The notes: generated by a model from the sequence alone, not told the origin. 14,936 bases of DNA from DASRDU01 sp035560235 (GCA_035560235.1 DATMAG010000014.1:1-14936); one strand, 5' to 3'. Shown: positions 7,434 to 14,934, numbered from the stretch's first letter. Numbers and translations are program-made.

Positions 7434-7859
7434 TTATGCTCCTTCATTCATAGTTTCCCTTTGTTTACTGACGACATTTACATTCGCGCCTTTGACGAGC
7501 AGCAATTGGACTTTCTTCAGGTCGTTGACCGCCCGCATCAGCGCGGTTGCGTCTGCCTTGTTGCTCAGGTTCGGGTCATCTCCTTTGTCGAGCAGCAGCC
7601 TGACGCAATCGGCTTCGGCATTTAACGAGACGGGCTGGACGGGTTGAATGGGCTGAGGCGTTGCGGTCGCCGCCTGCTGTGGCGGGGTCGAATGGAATTC
7701 CTTCCAGTACAACAACGCCAGATCAATCAGAGCCAGTAAAACGCAGATCAGCGCTACAGCCAGCAGGCAATACAGCACGGTTTGCAGCCATTCCAGCCAC
7801 GTTGTCAGTTGTAACATCCGCCAGGGGACAGATCCTTCGTTCATCATCTGGTCGTTCAC
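7434..7859 (-). CDS. Truncated ankyrin-repeat membrane protein
   Basis: A 141-residue protein with one membrane segment (about 28-51), a Pro/Gln/Thr-rich linker (about 56-78) and a short ankyrin region (about 80-137). The ankyrin part shows CVRLLLDKGDDPNLSNKADA, TALMRAVNDLKKVQLLLVKG and the start of another repeat, ANVNVVSKQRET. The third repeat breaks off where ALxLAA is expected and ends with MNEGA, so the C-terminus is probably lost. The preferred start is GTG at 7859: AGGAG lies 7 nt upstream. An ATG exists at 8006, but the added 49 residues look non-coding. The last codons double as the ribosome binding site of the dioxygenase gene, so the two are translationally linked. Function unknown; perhaps a membrane adaptor. 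Confidence 0.72.
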   Translation of the reverse strand: MNDQMMNEGSVPWRMLQLTTWLEWLQTVLYCLLAVALICVLLALIDLALLYWKEFHSTPPQQAATATPQPIQPVQPVSLNAEADCVRLLLDKGDDPNLSNKADATALMRAVNDLKKVQLLLVKGANVNVVSKQRETMNEGA

Positions 7860-7971
7860 AGGCTTGCTCCTGAAAAGATGCGTGGGGCAGTGATTTTCTT
7901 CGACAAAGGTCGCTGAACATGCAGACCCGTGAGGGAGCAGATGCAGCGTCAAAAAAGCTTTTCCATCGGTA

Positions 7972-8006
7972 ATGCGGAAAGTGGCAGGCAATCCGCCACT
8001 TTGCAT
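7972..8006 (-). other. Stem-loop in the leader of the minus-strand block
   Basis: ATGC-GG-AAAGTGGC (7972-7985) pairs with GCCACTTTGCAT (7995-8006), giving a 12-bp stem with a 2-nt bulge and a 9-nt loop. If the minus-strand transcript starts upstream of 8006 this would lie in its 5' leader, more than 110 nt before the GTG start. No T-run follows directly. Confidence 0.45.
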
Positions 8007-8235
8007 AACCCTTATTTGTTGTAAGCCAGCGCCGCTGTAAGCTTTTCCGGTGGCTGGCGTCCGGGCATTTTCCGGGTTGTTTCCGCCTTCCGTGAGGTAA
8101 AGCGTAAGCAGCAGTCAGGCTCCCTCACGATTTCCTGGATAATTCACTATTTCTGCGGTGGTCCCTGCCTGTTCGTGAATAAACTGCGTCGTTCAGACGG
8201 CTCTTACCAGATAAGGGGGAATCGGAGGGCAAAAG

Positions 8236-8267
8236 TGTTCACGTCCGGAAAAATATTCAGGTGAACA
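8236..8267. promoter_or_regulatory. Candidate operator TGTTCAC-N18-GTGAACA
   Basis: Two perfect 7-bp inverted half-sites (8236-8242 and 8261-8267) are centred about 88 bp before the ATG of the sigma factor. Centre-to-centre spacing of 25 bp would suit a dimer or tetramer of a DNA-binding regulator on one DNA face. This is pattern-based only. The regulator is unknown. Confidence 0.35.
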
Positions 8268-8339
8268 GGGCTTTATGGCTGAGACCAAAGCAGCTGTGGT
8301 AACGTATAGCAGCTTTCATTACAGTGAACCGACGCCGGT

Positions 8340-8912
8340 ATGGAACCCACTACACCTCCGAGCATCACTGAACTGCTGGTGGCATGGAAGCAGGGGGATC
8401 AGAGTGCGCTTGAGCAACTGACGCCGCTTGTGTACCGCGAACTGCACCGGCTGGCGCATGGCTATCTGGCTGGCGAACGGCGTGGGCACGTCCTGCAGAC
8501 GACGGCGCTCGTGAATGAGGCTTTCGTGCGGCTGATTGACTGGCAGCAGGTCGAATGGCAGAGTCGCGCCCACTTTATCGGCGTGGCCGCGACGCTGATG
8601 CGGCATATCCTGGTGCAGTTTGCCCGCGAACAGCAGGCGGCCAGACGCGGCGGGCAGGCCATTCAGGTTTCGCTTTCCGAAGCCGTCACTGTCAGCGCGC
8701 GGCTCAATCCCGATCTGGTGAAGCTGGATGACGCGCTGACAACTCTCGAAAAACTCGATCCGCGTCAGGCCCGGACTGTCGAATTGCGTTTCTTCGGCGG
8801 GCTGAGTCTGGAGGAGGCGGCTGAAGTGCTGCGGGTTTCAGTCAGCACAGTGCGCCGCGACTGGCGCATGGCCCAGGCCTGGTTACATCAGCAGTTGAAC
8901 GCGACTACATGA
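8340..8912 (+). CDS. ECF-type RNA polymerase sigma factor
   Basis: A 190-residue group IV sigma factor of the Sigma70_ECF type (PF07638) common in Acidobacteria and Planctomycetes. Region sigma-2 spans about 10-100, with LVYRELHRLAHGYLAGERRGH, TTALVNEAFVRLI and SRAHFIGVAATLMRHILVQFAR. Region sigma-4 spans about 126-186, with ELRFFGGLSLEEAAEVLRVS and the recognition helix VSTVRRDWRMAQAWL. It directs RNA polymerase to a specific promoter set in the cytoplasm. No anti-sigma gene is adjacent. Instead its TGA overlaps the ATG of the Ser/Thr kinase (ATGA), implying that the kinase controls it, as is seen for related ECF-kinase pairs. No Shine-Dalgarno site is visible before the ATG at 8340. Confidence 0.93.
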   Translation: MEPTTPPSITELLVAWKQGDQSALEQLTPLVYRELHRLAHGYLAGERRGHVLQTTALVNEAFVRLIDWQQVEWQSRAHFIGVAATLMRHILVQFAREQQAARRGGQAIQVSLSEAVTVSARLNPDLVKLDDALTTLEKLDPRQARTVELRFFGGLSLEEAAEVLRVSVSTVRRDWRMAQAWLHQQLNATT

Positions 8913-11764
8913 CGCCCGAACGATACAAACGCATTGGTGAGCTGTTCGATGAGGCGCTGGAACTCGCGCCCGCCGAGCGCGCATCGTTTCTGCAGCAGGC
9001 GTGTGGCGAAGATGCCGGGTTGTGCGCCGAAGTCGAAAGGCTGCTGGCCCACCACCCTGAGTCCGAAGAATTCCTGTCTCGTCCAGCGATGGAAGTGGCG
9101 GCGACGCTGCTGGCGCAAAAGCAGACAGCTTCGCTGGCAGGCCGGACGATCAGTCGCTATCGGGTTCTTTCGCTGCTCGGCGCAGGCGGAATGGGTGAAG
9201 TCTGGCTGGCGCGCGATACCGGCCTGGAACGCAATGTGGCGCTCAAACTCCTGCCCGCACAATTCACTCGCAGCCAGGCGCACGTGCAGCGCTTCGCGCA
9301 GGAAGCCAGAGCAGCGAGCGCGCTGAACCATCCCAATATCATCACCATTCACGAAATCGGTGAAGCCGAAGGGACGCATTACATCATCACGGAATTCGTC
9401 GAGGGGAAGACGCTGCGGCTGATGCTGTCACAGCCCATGCCGCTCGGGGCCGTGCTGGAGATTGCCACTCAGATCGCCGACGCGCTCGTCGCCGCCCACA
9501 AGGCCGGAATCCTGCACCGCGACCTCAAGCCGGAGAATGTCATGGTGCGTCCCGACGGTCTGGTGAAAGTCCTGGACTTCGGCCTCGCCAAACTGACTGA
9601 ACGCAGCGATGCCGGGGGTGAAGCGTCCCCGGCCATTCTGATTACCGACCCGGGCACCGTGCTCGGAACGATCAGCTATATGTCGCCGGAACAGGCGCTC
9701 GCGCAGCCGCTCGATCAGCGAACCGACATCTTCAGTTTCGGCGTGATGCTTTACGAGATGCTTGCTGGCGAACGGCCATTCCAGGGCGTGAGCCACGCGG
9801 CCATCTGTGACGCGATCCTGCATCACAGGCCGGTTCCCGTCACGGCTGTGCAGCCTGCTCTGCCGCGCGAATTACAATGGATCATTGATCACGCGCTGGA
9901 GAAAGACCGGAATTTGCGGTTCCAGACTGCGGCTGATCTCAAAGCCGCGCTGCAGACGCTCAAACGCGATTCGAGTTCGGGGGCAGTTGTGACGAGCAGT
10001 GGCGCTGCTCCGCAACCTTTGCGACAGGCGGGCTTGCGGAAACGAATCCTCAGAGCAGCCACCGCCTCCGGCCTCCTGATCGCTTCAGCAGGCGCCGGGT
10101 ATCTGCTCTGGTCAGGTTCGGACAACACGAAGTCGTCTGCGATGAGAATCACCAGTTTTACCCAGCTCACCAGATGGCCTGGCCAGGAGATTTATCCCAG
10201 TCTTTCGCCGGACGGCAAACTGCTGATTTATGCCAGTGATGCGGCAGGTAACCAGGACATCTATCTGCAGCGGGTGAGAGGGGAGACTCCAATCAATCTG
10301 ACCCGGGGCTCGGTGGCGAACGAGACACAACCGGCCTTTTCTCCCGATGGCGAGGAGATCGCTTTCCGCTCGGATCGTGAGGGCGGCGGCATTTTCGTGA
10401 TGGGCGCGACGGGCGAAAAGGTTCAGCGCCTGATTGATCACGGCCACAACCCGGCCTGGTCGCCGGATGGTCAGGAGATCGCTTACTCGGATGGCTCGTT
10501 TGCGAGGCCGAGCGAGCGCGGCAATTATCCCGGCCCGCTCCGCGTCGTGAAGCTGGCCACTGGCGAGACGCGGCAGATCACAGCGACCGATGCCGTTCAG
10601 CCCAACTGGTCTCCACACGGCGATAGAATCGCTTACTGGGGGATTCAGGGCGGCGGGCAGCGCGACATCTGGACGGTTGGCGCGCACGGCGGCGAGCCGG
10701 TGGCAGTGACGAGCGATCCGGCGCTTGACTGGAATCCGGTCTGGTCGCCGGATGGCCGGTATCTGTACTTTGCCTCCGACCGGGGCGGCAGCATGAATCT
10801 GTGGCGTGTGCCGATTGACGAGCAGTCAGGAAAATTACGGGGAGTTCCGGAACCGGTCACGACTCCGGCGACCTGGAGCGGATTCATCAGCTTTTCGCGT
10901 GACGGACGCTACATGGCCTACGCGCAGATCGTCCACCAGATCAATCTGCAGCAGGCCGCCTTTGATCCGGCAGCAGCGAAGATTGAATCCGGGCCGGTCT
11001 GGATCACGCAGGGAGCCCGCGTCGCCACCGATCCGGATTTCTCGCCGGACAGCGCCTGGGTCGTCTTTGGCACGACCGGGGAGAAACAGGAAGATCTTTT
11101 CATCGTGCGCCGCGACGGCACGGGCCTGCGGCAACTGACCAGCGACAGGTACAAGGACCGCGCGCCGCGCTGGTCGCCGGACGGGCGACAGATCGTCTTT
11201 TTCTCTGACCGGAGCGGGCGATATGAGTACTGGATGGTCAGGCCGGACGGGAGCGGACTGCGGCAGTTCAGTCACACGTCCGGACCTGGCGCACAAGCGA
11301 CCATCTGGTCGCCTGACGGTCAGCGCCTGCTCTGCAACCTGCAGACGGGGCCGCCTCTGATCGCGGAGGTCGGACAGCCGTGGCTTCAGCAATCGCTGCA
11401 GTCGCTCCCGGCAGCGGGATTTCCGGCAGGGCTGATGTTCTGGTCCTGGTCTGCGGACGGGCGGAAACTGGCCGGGCATCGCGACGGCATTTACAGCTAC
11501 TCGTTCGAGACCCATCGGTACGAACGCCTCACTGAGTTCGGTGAGTACCCGCTCTGGTTGAATGATAATCGTCGCCTGCTCTTTAACTCTCAGGATAAGC
11601 TCTTCCTGCTGGACAGCCGGACCGGAAAGACCCGGGAGATTCTGTCAGTCGCGCCCAATCATTTTCAGTCACTCGGCCTTTCACGTGATGGCCGCGTACT
11701 CTGTTTCAGCCTGAAAACGACCGATGCGGACATCTGGCTGGCTTCTCTGGAAGCAGAACCCTAG
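8909..11764 (+). CDS. Membrane Ser/Thr protein kinase with TolB/PD40 beta-propeller
   Basis: A 951-residue Hanks-type kinase with a presumed extracytoplasmic sensor. Residues 1-75 are a helical leader common in acidobacterial kinases (YKRIGELFDEALELAPAERA). The kinase domain (about 84-352) shows glycine loop GAGGMG (91-96), K113, E132, HRDLKPEN (203-210, catalytic D205), DFG (223-225), a long activation loop with GTISYMSPEQ, and R337 near the end, so it should be active. A single membrane segment lies at about 384-401. From about 412 to 945 a PD40/WD40-like propeller carries repeated SPDG-type turns (432, 478, 518, 568, 613, 663, 712, 756, 801, 848, 925). It overlaps the sigma factor gene by 4 nt, so the two are translationally coupled. 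Likely targets are the sigma factor or its regulators (inference). Confidence 0.95.
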   Translation: MTPERYKRIGELFDEALELAPAERASFLQQACGEDAGLCAEVERLLAHHPESEEFLSRPAMEVAATLLAQKQTASLAGRTISRYRVLSLLGAGGMGEVWLARDTGLERNVALKLLPAQFTRSQAHVQRFAQEARAASALNHPNIITIHEIGEAEGTHYIITEFVEGKTLRLMLSQPMPLGAVLEIATQIADALVAAHKAGILHRDLKPENVMVRPDGLVKVLDFGLAKLTERSDAGGEASPAILITDPGTVLGTISYMSPEQALAQPLDQRTDIFSFGVMLYEMLAGERPFQGVSHAAICDAILHHRPVPVTAVQPALPRELQWIIDHALEKDRNLRFQTAADLKAALQTLKRDSSSGAVVTSSGAAPQPLRQAGLRKRILRAATASGLLIASAGAGYLLWSGSDNTKSSAMRITSFTQLTRWPGQEIYPSLSPDGKLLIYASDAAGNQDIYLQRVRGETPINLTRGSVANETQPAFSPDGEEIAFRSDREGGGIFVMGATGEKVQRLIDHGHNPAWSPDGQEIAYSDGSFARPSERGNYPGPLRVVKLATGETRQITATDAVQPNWSPHGDRIAYWGIQGGGQRDIWTVGAHGGEPVAVTSDPALDWNPVWSPDGRYLYFASDRGGSMNLWRVPIDEQSGKLRGVPEPVTTPATWSGFISFSRDGRYMAYAQIVHQINLQQAAFDPAAAKIESGPVWITQGARVATDPDFSPDSAWVVFGTTGEKQEDLFIVRRDGTGLRQLTSDRYKDRAPRWSPDGRQIVFFSDRSGRYEYWMVRPDGSGLRQFSHTSGPGAQATIWSPDGQRLLCNLQTGPPLIAEVGQPWLQQSLQSLPAAGFPAGLMFWSWSADGRKLAGHRDGIYSYSFETHRYERLTEFGEYPLWLNDNRRLLFNSQDKLFLLDSRTGKTREILSVAPNHFQSLGLSRDGRVLCFSLKTTDADIWLASLEAEP

Positions 11765-11813
11765 CGGTTCAGGCCGGACAACCATCAGACTGCTTTCGTC
11801 TCCTGATTCAGGC

Positions 11814-11832
11814 GCAGCAGAAATCCTGCTGC
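11814..11832 (+). terminator. Weak stem-loop after the kinase gene
   Basis: GCAGCAG (11814-11820) and CTGCTGC (11826-11832) form a 7-bp stem with a 5-nt loop, 50 bp after the kinase stop. No T-run follows, so at most a weak or factor-dependent terminator. Confidence 0.3.
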
Positions 11833-11842
11833 TGTCGTCTCA

Positions 11843-11938
11843 CTTCGGCCTTGACATGAACAACCACGGACGCGGATGATGCGTGACGTAATCGGCCAGC
11901 CAGCGCCCTTCGGCCTTGACATGAACAACCACGGACGC
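11843..11938 (+). repeat. 31-bp direct repeat across the start of the cytochrome gene
   Basis: The same 31 bases occur at 11843-11873 and 11908-11938, offset by 65 bp with a 34-bp unique spacer. Each copy contains ATGAACAACCACGGACGC. In the second copy this ATG (11921) opens the cytochrome gene. In the first (11856) it gives a 7-codon frame that ends in TGA at 11877-11879. Because 65 is not a multiple of 3 the copies are in different frames. It looks like a local duplication of the translation start region. Confidence 0.92.
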
Positions 11939-14329
11939 CTGATCAAACTGCCGCTGCTGCTGATTGTAACCGGACTCTGCTGGCCCGGCTGGTCTGCTGT
12001 GTCAGGACGGCGCAACAGCGAAGATCCCGCTCAGCAAAGCCTCTCCCGCATTGATTTCAACCGCGACATTCGCCCGATCCTGGCCGACAAATGCTGGAGC
12101 TGTCACGGCCCTGATGCCGCAAATAAAAAGATCAGGCTGCGGCTCGATTCCGAAGCTGCGGACAGAACTGACCTCGGCGGCAGGTTTGCCATCGTACCCG
12201 GTCAGCCTGAACGCAGCGAACTGATTCATCGCATCACCGCCACAGATCAGGCCACGCGCATGCCTCCGGCTTATTCCGGCAAAACGCTCACGCCCGGTGA
12301 AATCGCGCTGCTGACGGAATGGATTCGGCGGGGCGCACAGTGGCAGCAGCACTGGTCATTCATCGCGCCCGTCAGACCCGCGCTGCCGCAGGTTAAAAAC
12401 AAGGAGTGGCCGCGCAATGCGATTGATTACTTTGTCCTGGCGCGGCTCGAACGCGAAGGCTTGCAGCCCTCGCCTGAAGCTGATCGCGCCACCCTGATTC
12501 GCCGCCTGTCGTTTGATCTGACCGGCCTGCCGCCGACGCCTGCTGAAACTGATGATTTCCTGCGCGACACTGCGCCTGACGCTTATGAGCGCGTGGTTGA
12601 CCGTTTGCTTGGCAGTCCGCGTTACGGCGAAAGGATGGCGATGAAGTGGCTCGATGCGGCGCGCTACGCTGACACCAACGGCTATCAGATTGACGGCGAC
12701 CGCAGCGCGTGGCGCTGGCGCGACTGGGTGATCGAGGCGTTCAATTCAAACAAGCCGTTCGATCAGTTCACGATTGAACAACTCGCTGGTGATCTGCTGT
12801 CAAATCCAACGCTCGATCAGCGCATTGCCACCGCCTTCAATCGAAATCACCGCATTAATGCCGAGGGCGGCATCGTGCCCGAAGAGTACCGGATTGAATA
12901 CGTCGTTGACCGCGTGGATACGACCTCGACGGTTTTTCTCGGCCTGACGATGGGCTGCGCGCGATGCCACAATCACAAATACGATCCGTTCACGCAGCGC
13001 GAGTATTATCAGCTTGCGGCTTACTTCAACAGCATTGACGAAGACGGGCATTCCTTCGATCAGGGCAATTCGCCGCCCGTGATGGCTGCGCCCACGCGCC
13101 CGCAGCAGCAGCAGTTGCAGCAGCTCAATCAGCGCATCGCCGCCACCGAAGCGCAGTTCAAAGCCTCAGTCAGCAGATCGGTTGCATTGCAGCGCCGCTG
13201 GGAAAAATTGCTGTCAGCGTCAAAATACAATCAACACTGGTTCCCGGCTGACAAGCTGCTCGTCCGCGTGCCGATGGATGAAAACGCCGCTCCGGTCTTC
13301 AACAAATCTGACCGCGAACATCACGAACAGTACGACCGCAAAAAAGATGAGCCGCCCTTTGCCACCGGCTTTCGTGAAGGCGCGCCGCGCTACATTCCGT
13401 CACCGGCAGGGCAGGGCGTGGCCTTTGACGGAAAGCTCTATTTTGACGGCGGCATGCACGCTGACTTTCGCTACAAATCAACCTCGCACGATTACCGCGA
13501 ACGCTTCACGATTGCGGCGTGGGTTTATCCTGAATCTGAGCAGAGCGGTTCGATCATCACCAAAGTCAGCGACAGTCGGACTGAGATTGAAAACAATGTG
13601 CCGCGCGCTGAAGGTTACGGGCTGTACTTTCTCAACGGCAGAATCAATTTCAATATGGTCTTTCGCTGGGGCGAGGATGCACTGCGCGTTGAGACTGAAG
13701 ACCCGCTGCCGCTGCGCGAGTGGCAGCACGTCTCGGTCGTCTTTGACGGTTTGAAATCGTGGGATGATCGCCTTCGCATTTACATCAATGGGCGCGAGCA
13801 GAAACTGAAATTCATTCAGCGAAATTTCTTTCTGCTTTTCGGCGGCACGCGCAACACGCTGAAGATCGGCGCGGGCGGCGGGCCGCAGTTTCGCTTCAAA
13901 GGCGCGATTGACGAAGCGCTGCTTTACAGCCGCACGCTCAAAGCCGATGAAATCGCCGCGCTCGCCTGCGCCGATTCGCTCGAAAAAATCGCAGCCATTC
14001 CGGTCAGGCAGCGCACTGCCGCGCAGTCAGTCAAAATCTTCAATGCCTTTCTGGATACTGCTGCGCCCGCTGAAACGCACGAATTGTGGCGGCAGCTCAA
14101 ATCACTCGAAGCCGAACGGCAGGCGCTTGAAGACAGCTTTCCGACGCTGATGGTGATGGAAGAACTGCCGCAGCCGCGCCCGACCTTTCTGCTGCGGCGC
14201 GGCGCTTACGATGCCCCGACCGAACGGGTCGAGCGCAACGTTCCCGCCGCACTGCCGCCGCTTCAGAAAGCTTATCCGAGCAATCGTCTCGGCTTTGCCC
14301 GCTGGCTCGTGAATCGTGACAACCGCTGA
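11921..14329 (+). CDS. Cytochrome c/DUF1549/LamG/DUF1553 protein, frameshifted at its C-terminus
   Basis: An exported PSD1-type multidomain protein, here 802 residues. Order: signal peptide (about 1-27, with R6, K9 then LPLLLIVTGL); planctomycete cytochrome C domain with heme motif CWSCH (58-62) and possible axial Met114; DUF1549 (about 165-375) with RLSFDLTGLPPTP and a second CxxCH, CARCH (346-350); a Gln-rich helical linker (about 392-435); a laminin-G/concanavalin-like domain (about 495-685); and the beginning of DUF1553 (from about 755). Intact relatives often pair with DUF1501 proteins; their function is unproven, possibly polysaccharide-related redox. The frame is also open from an ATG at 11876, but 11921 gives a clean signal peptide. 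The TGA at 14327 results from a one-base loss: the DUF1553 sequence continues in another frame. Confidence 0.88.
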   Translation: MNNHGRLIKLPLLLIVTGLCWPGWSAVSGRRNSEDPAQQSLSRIDFNRDIRPILADKCWSCHGPDAANKKIRLRLDSEAADRTDLGGRFAIVPGQPERSELIHRITATDQATRMPPAYSGKTLTPGEIALLTEWIRRGAQWQQHWSFIAPVRPALPQVKNKEWPRNAIDYFVLARLEREGLQPSPEADRATLIRRLSFDLTGLPPTPAETDDFLRDTAPDAYERVVDRLLGSPRYGERMAMKWLDAARYADTNGYQIDGDRSAWRWRDWVIEAFNSNKPFDQFTIEQLAGDLLSNPTLDQRIATAFNRNHRINAEGGIVPEEYRIEYVVDRVDTTSTVFLGLTMGCARCHNHKYDPFTQREYYQLAAYFNSIDEDGHSFDQGNSPPVMAAPTRPQQQQLQQLNQRIAATEAQFKASVSRSVALQRRWEKLLSASKYNQHWFPADKLLVRVPMDENAAPVFNKSDREHHEQYDRKKDEPPFATGFREGAPRYIPSPAGQGVAFDGKLYFDGGMHADFRYKSTSHDYRERFTIAAWVYPESEQSGSIITKVSDSRTEIENNVPRAEGYGLYFLNGRINFNMVFRWGEDALRVETEDPLPLREWQHVSVVFDGLKSWDDRLRIYINGREQKLKFIQRNFFLLFGGTRNTLKIGAGGGPQFRFKGAIDEALLYSRTLKADEIAALACADSLEKIAAIPVRQRTAAQSVKIFNAFLDTAAPAETHELWRQLKSLEAERQALEDSFPTLMVMEELPQPRPTFLLRRGAYDAPTERVERNVPAALPPLQKAYPSNRLGFARWLVNRDNR

Positions 14330-14541
14330 CAGCGCGCGTGCAGGTCAATCGTTTCTGGCAGATGTTATTTGGCACGGGCCTCGTCAAAACAGTTGAGGAT
14401 TTCGGCGTGCAGGGCGAACTGCCGTCGCACCCTGAACTGCTCGACTGGCTGGCTGTTGAATTCCGCGACGGCGCAAATCTCAAATCCACTGCCTGGAACG
14501 TGAAGGCGCTGCTGAAAACAATCGTGATGAGCGCGACCTAA
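14326..14541 (+). pseudogene. Out-of-frame continuation of the DUF1553 domain, truncated
   Basis: Read from 14326, 71 codons continue the DUF1553 domain directly after the residues DN encoded at 14318-14323: LTARVQVNRFWQMLFGTGL, then TVEDFGVQGELPSHPELLDW and KALLKTIVMSAT. The expected text is DNPLTARV. The DNA shows AACCGCTGACA, so one C of a CCG proline codon is missing at about 14324. The fragment stops at TAA 14539-14541, right after MSAT, where relatives continue (YRQSS and a further couple of hundred residues). Both a frameshift and a C-terminal loss are therefore present. The frameshift alone could be a sequencing error, but the truncation cannot be explained that way. Confidence 0.88.
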
Positions 14542-14543
14542 AG

Positions 14544-14828
14544 GTGCTGGCCCTGCTGGTGCTGCTGGCCGGAATTACCTATCTCGACCGCTTGTGCATC
14601 TCTGCCGCCGCTCCGGCCATCGCGCAGGAGTTCAATCTGTCACCGTCGCAGATGGGCTGGATCTTCAGCGCGTTTACGTTCGCTTACGCCATCTTTGAAA
14701 TTCCGAGCGGTTATCTCGGTGATCGCTGGGGCACGCGCAGCGCGCTCGTGCGCATTGTGCTGTGGTGGTCGGCATTCACGATGCTGACTGCGGCGACAGT
14801 GGTGTCGCACATGAGCAGTTACTTGTAA
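14544..14828 (+). pseudogene. MFS transporter fragment (N-terminal part)
   Basis: Ninety-four codons match the first membrane segments of a major facilitator superfamily transporter, most like the anion:cation symporter group. Features are VLALLVLLAGITYLDRLCIS (helix 1), AIAQEFNLSPSQMGWIFSAF (loop and helix 2), FEIPSGYLGDRWGTRSAL (the conserved loop 2-3 signature, GYLGDRWGTR) and a third helix ending in SSYL. A full transporter has about 400-450 residues and 12 helices, so roughly three quarters is missing. The frame is open upstream of the GTG at 14544 only for a few codons that belong to the DUF1553 fragment, so the native start is also lost. Both ends are breakpoints. It is unlikely to be functional. 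Confidence 0.85.
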
Positions 14829-14835
14829 GCTATCG

Positions 14836-14934
14836 TCAAGGCGCTTCTTTTGTTATAGCCTGAGTTGCCTTAAGTAACTTCGCCACCTCAGCTAGCGCTG
14901 CTCGCCACGCCCGCGTGAGCTGTGTCAGCGGCGC
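14836..14934 (-). CDS. Partial unidentified protein C-terminus, possibly mobile-element derived
   Basis: The minus strand is open from the window edge to TGA at 14838-14836, encoding 32 residues including LTRAWRAALAEVAKLLKATQ and ending ITKEAP. It reads as an amphipathic helical tail. Codons include CTA, TTA, CTT and ATA, which are rare in neighbouring genes, hinting at a different origin. Its stop lies within about 10 bp of where the MFS fragment breaks off, as expected if an insertion sequence interrupted that gene. I do not recognise the family, and the sequence is too short to be sure that it is coding. Confidence 0.35.
   Translation of the reverse strand, partial: APLTQLTRAWRAALAEVAKLLKATQAITKEAP

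Larger units (their letters stand above)
7860..8339. promoter_or_regulatory. Divergent intergenic regulatory region
   Basis: This 480-bp region separates the minus-strand block from the plus-strand sigma-kinase block, so it must hold at least one promoter in each direction. Visible structure: an 11-bp inverted repeat (CGTGAGGGAGC at 7928-7938 and its complement at 8119-8129) with a third partial copy, CGTGAGG, at 8091; a stem-loop at 7972-8006; a direct repeat AAGCTTTTCC at 7956 and 8039; and TGTTCAC-N18-GTGAACA at 8236-8267. I cannot place -35/-10 boxes with confidence. No gene is recognised in it. Confidence 0.6.

Noticed and set aside
7860..8006. N-terminal extension of the ankyrin protein from an ATG at 8006
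   Set aside because: The added residues have no signal or domain, the ATG sits inside a stem-loop, and a GTG at 7859 has an ideal AGGAG 7 nt upstream.
8276..8420. Small plus-strand frame starting at 8276, overlapping the sigma gene start
   Set aside because: It is out of frame with the sigma factor, runs mostly over its coding sequence, and has no ribosome site.
10112..11515. Long minus-strand frames opposite the kinase propeller
   Set aside because: These are mirror frames of the repeated SPDG-coding DNA. Their Arg/Pro-rich products resemble no protein.
11843..11938. Minimal CRISPR-like array (31-bp repeat, 34-bp spacer)
   Set aside because: Only one spacer, no cas genes, and the repeat runs into the coding start of the cytochrome gene. 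A local duplication explains it better.
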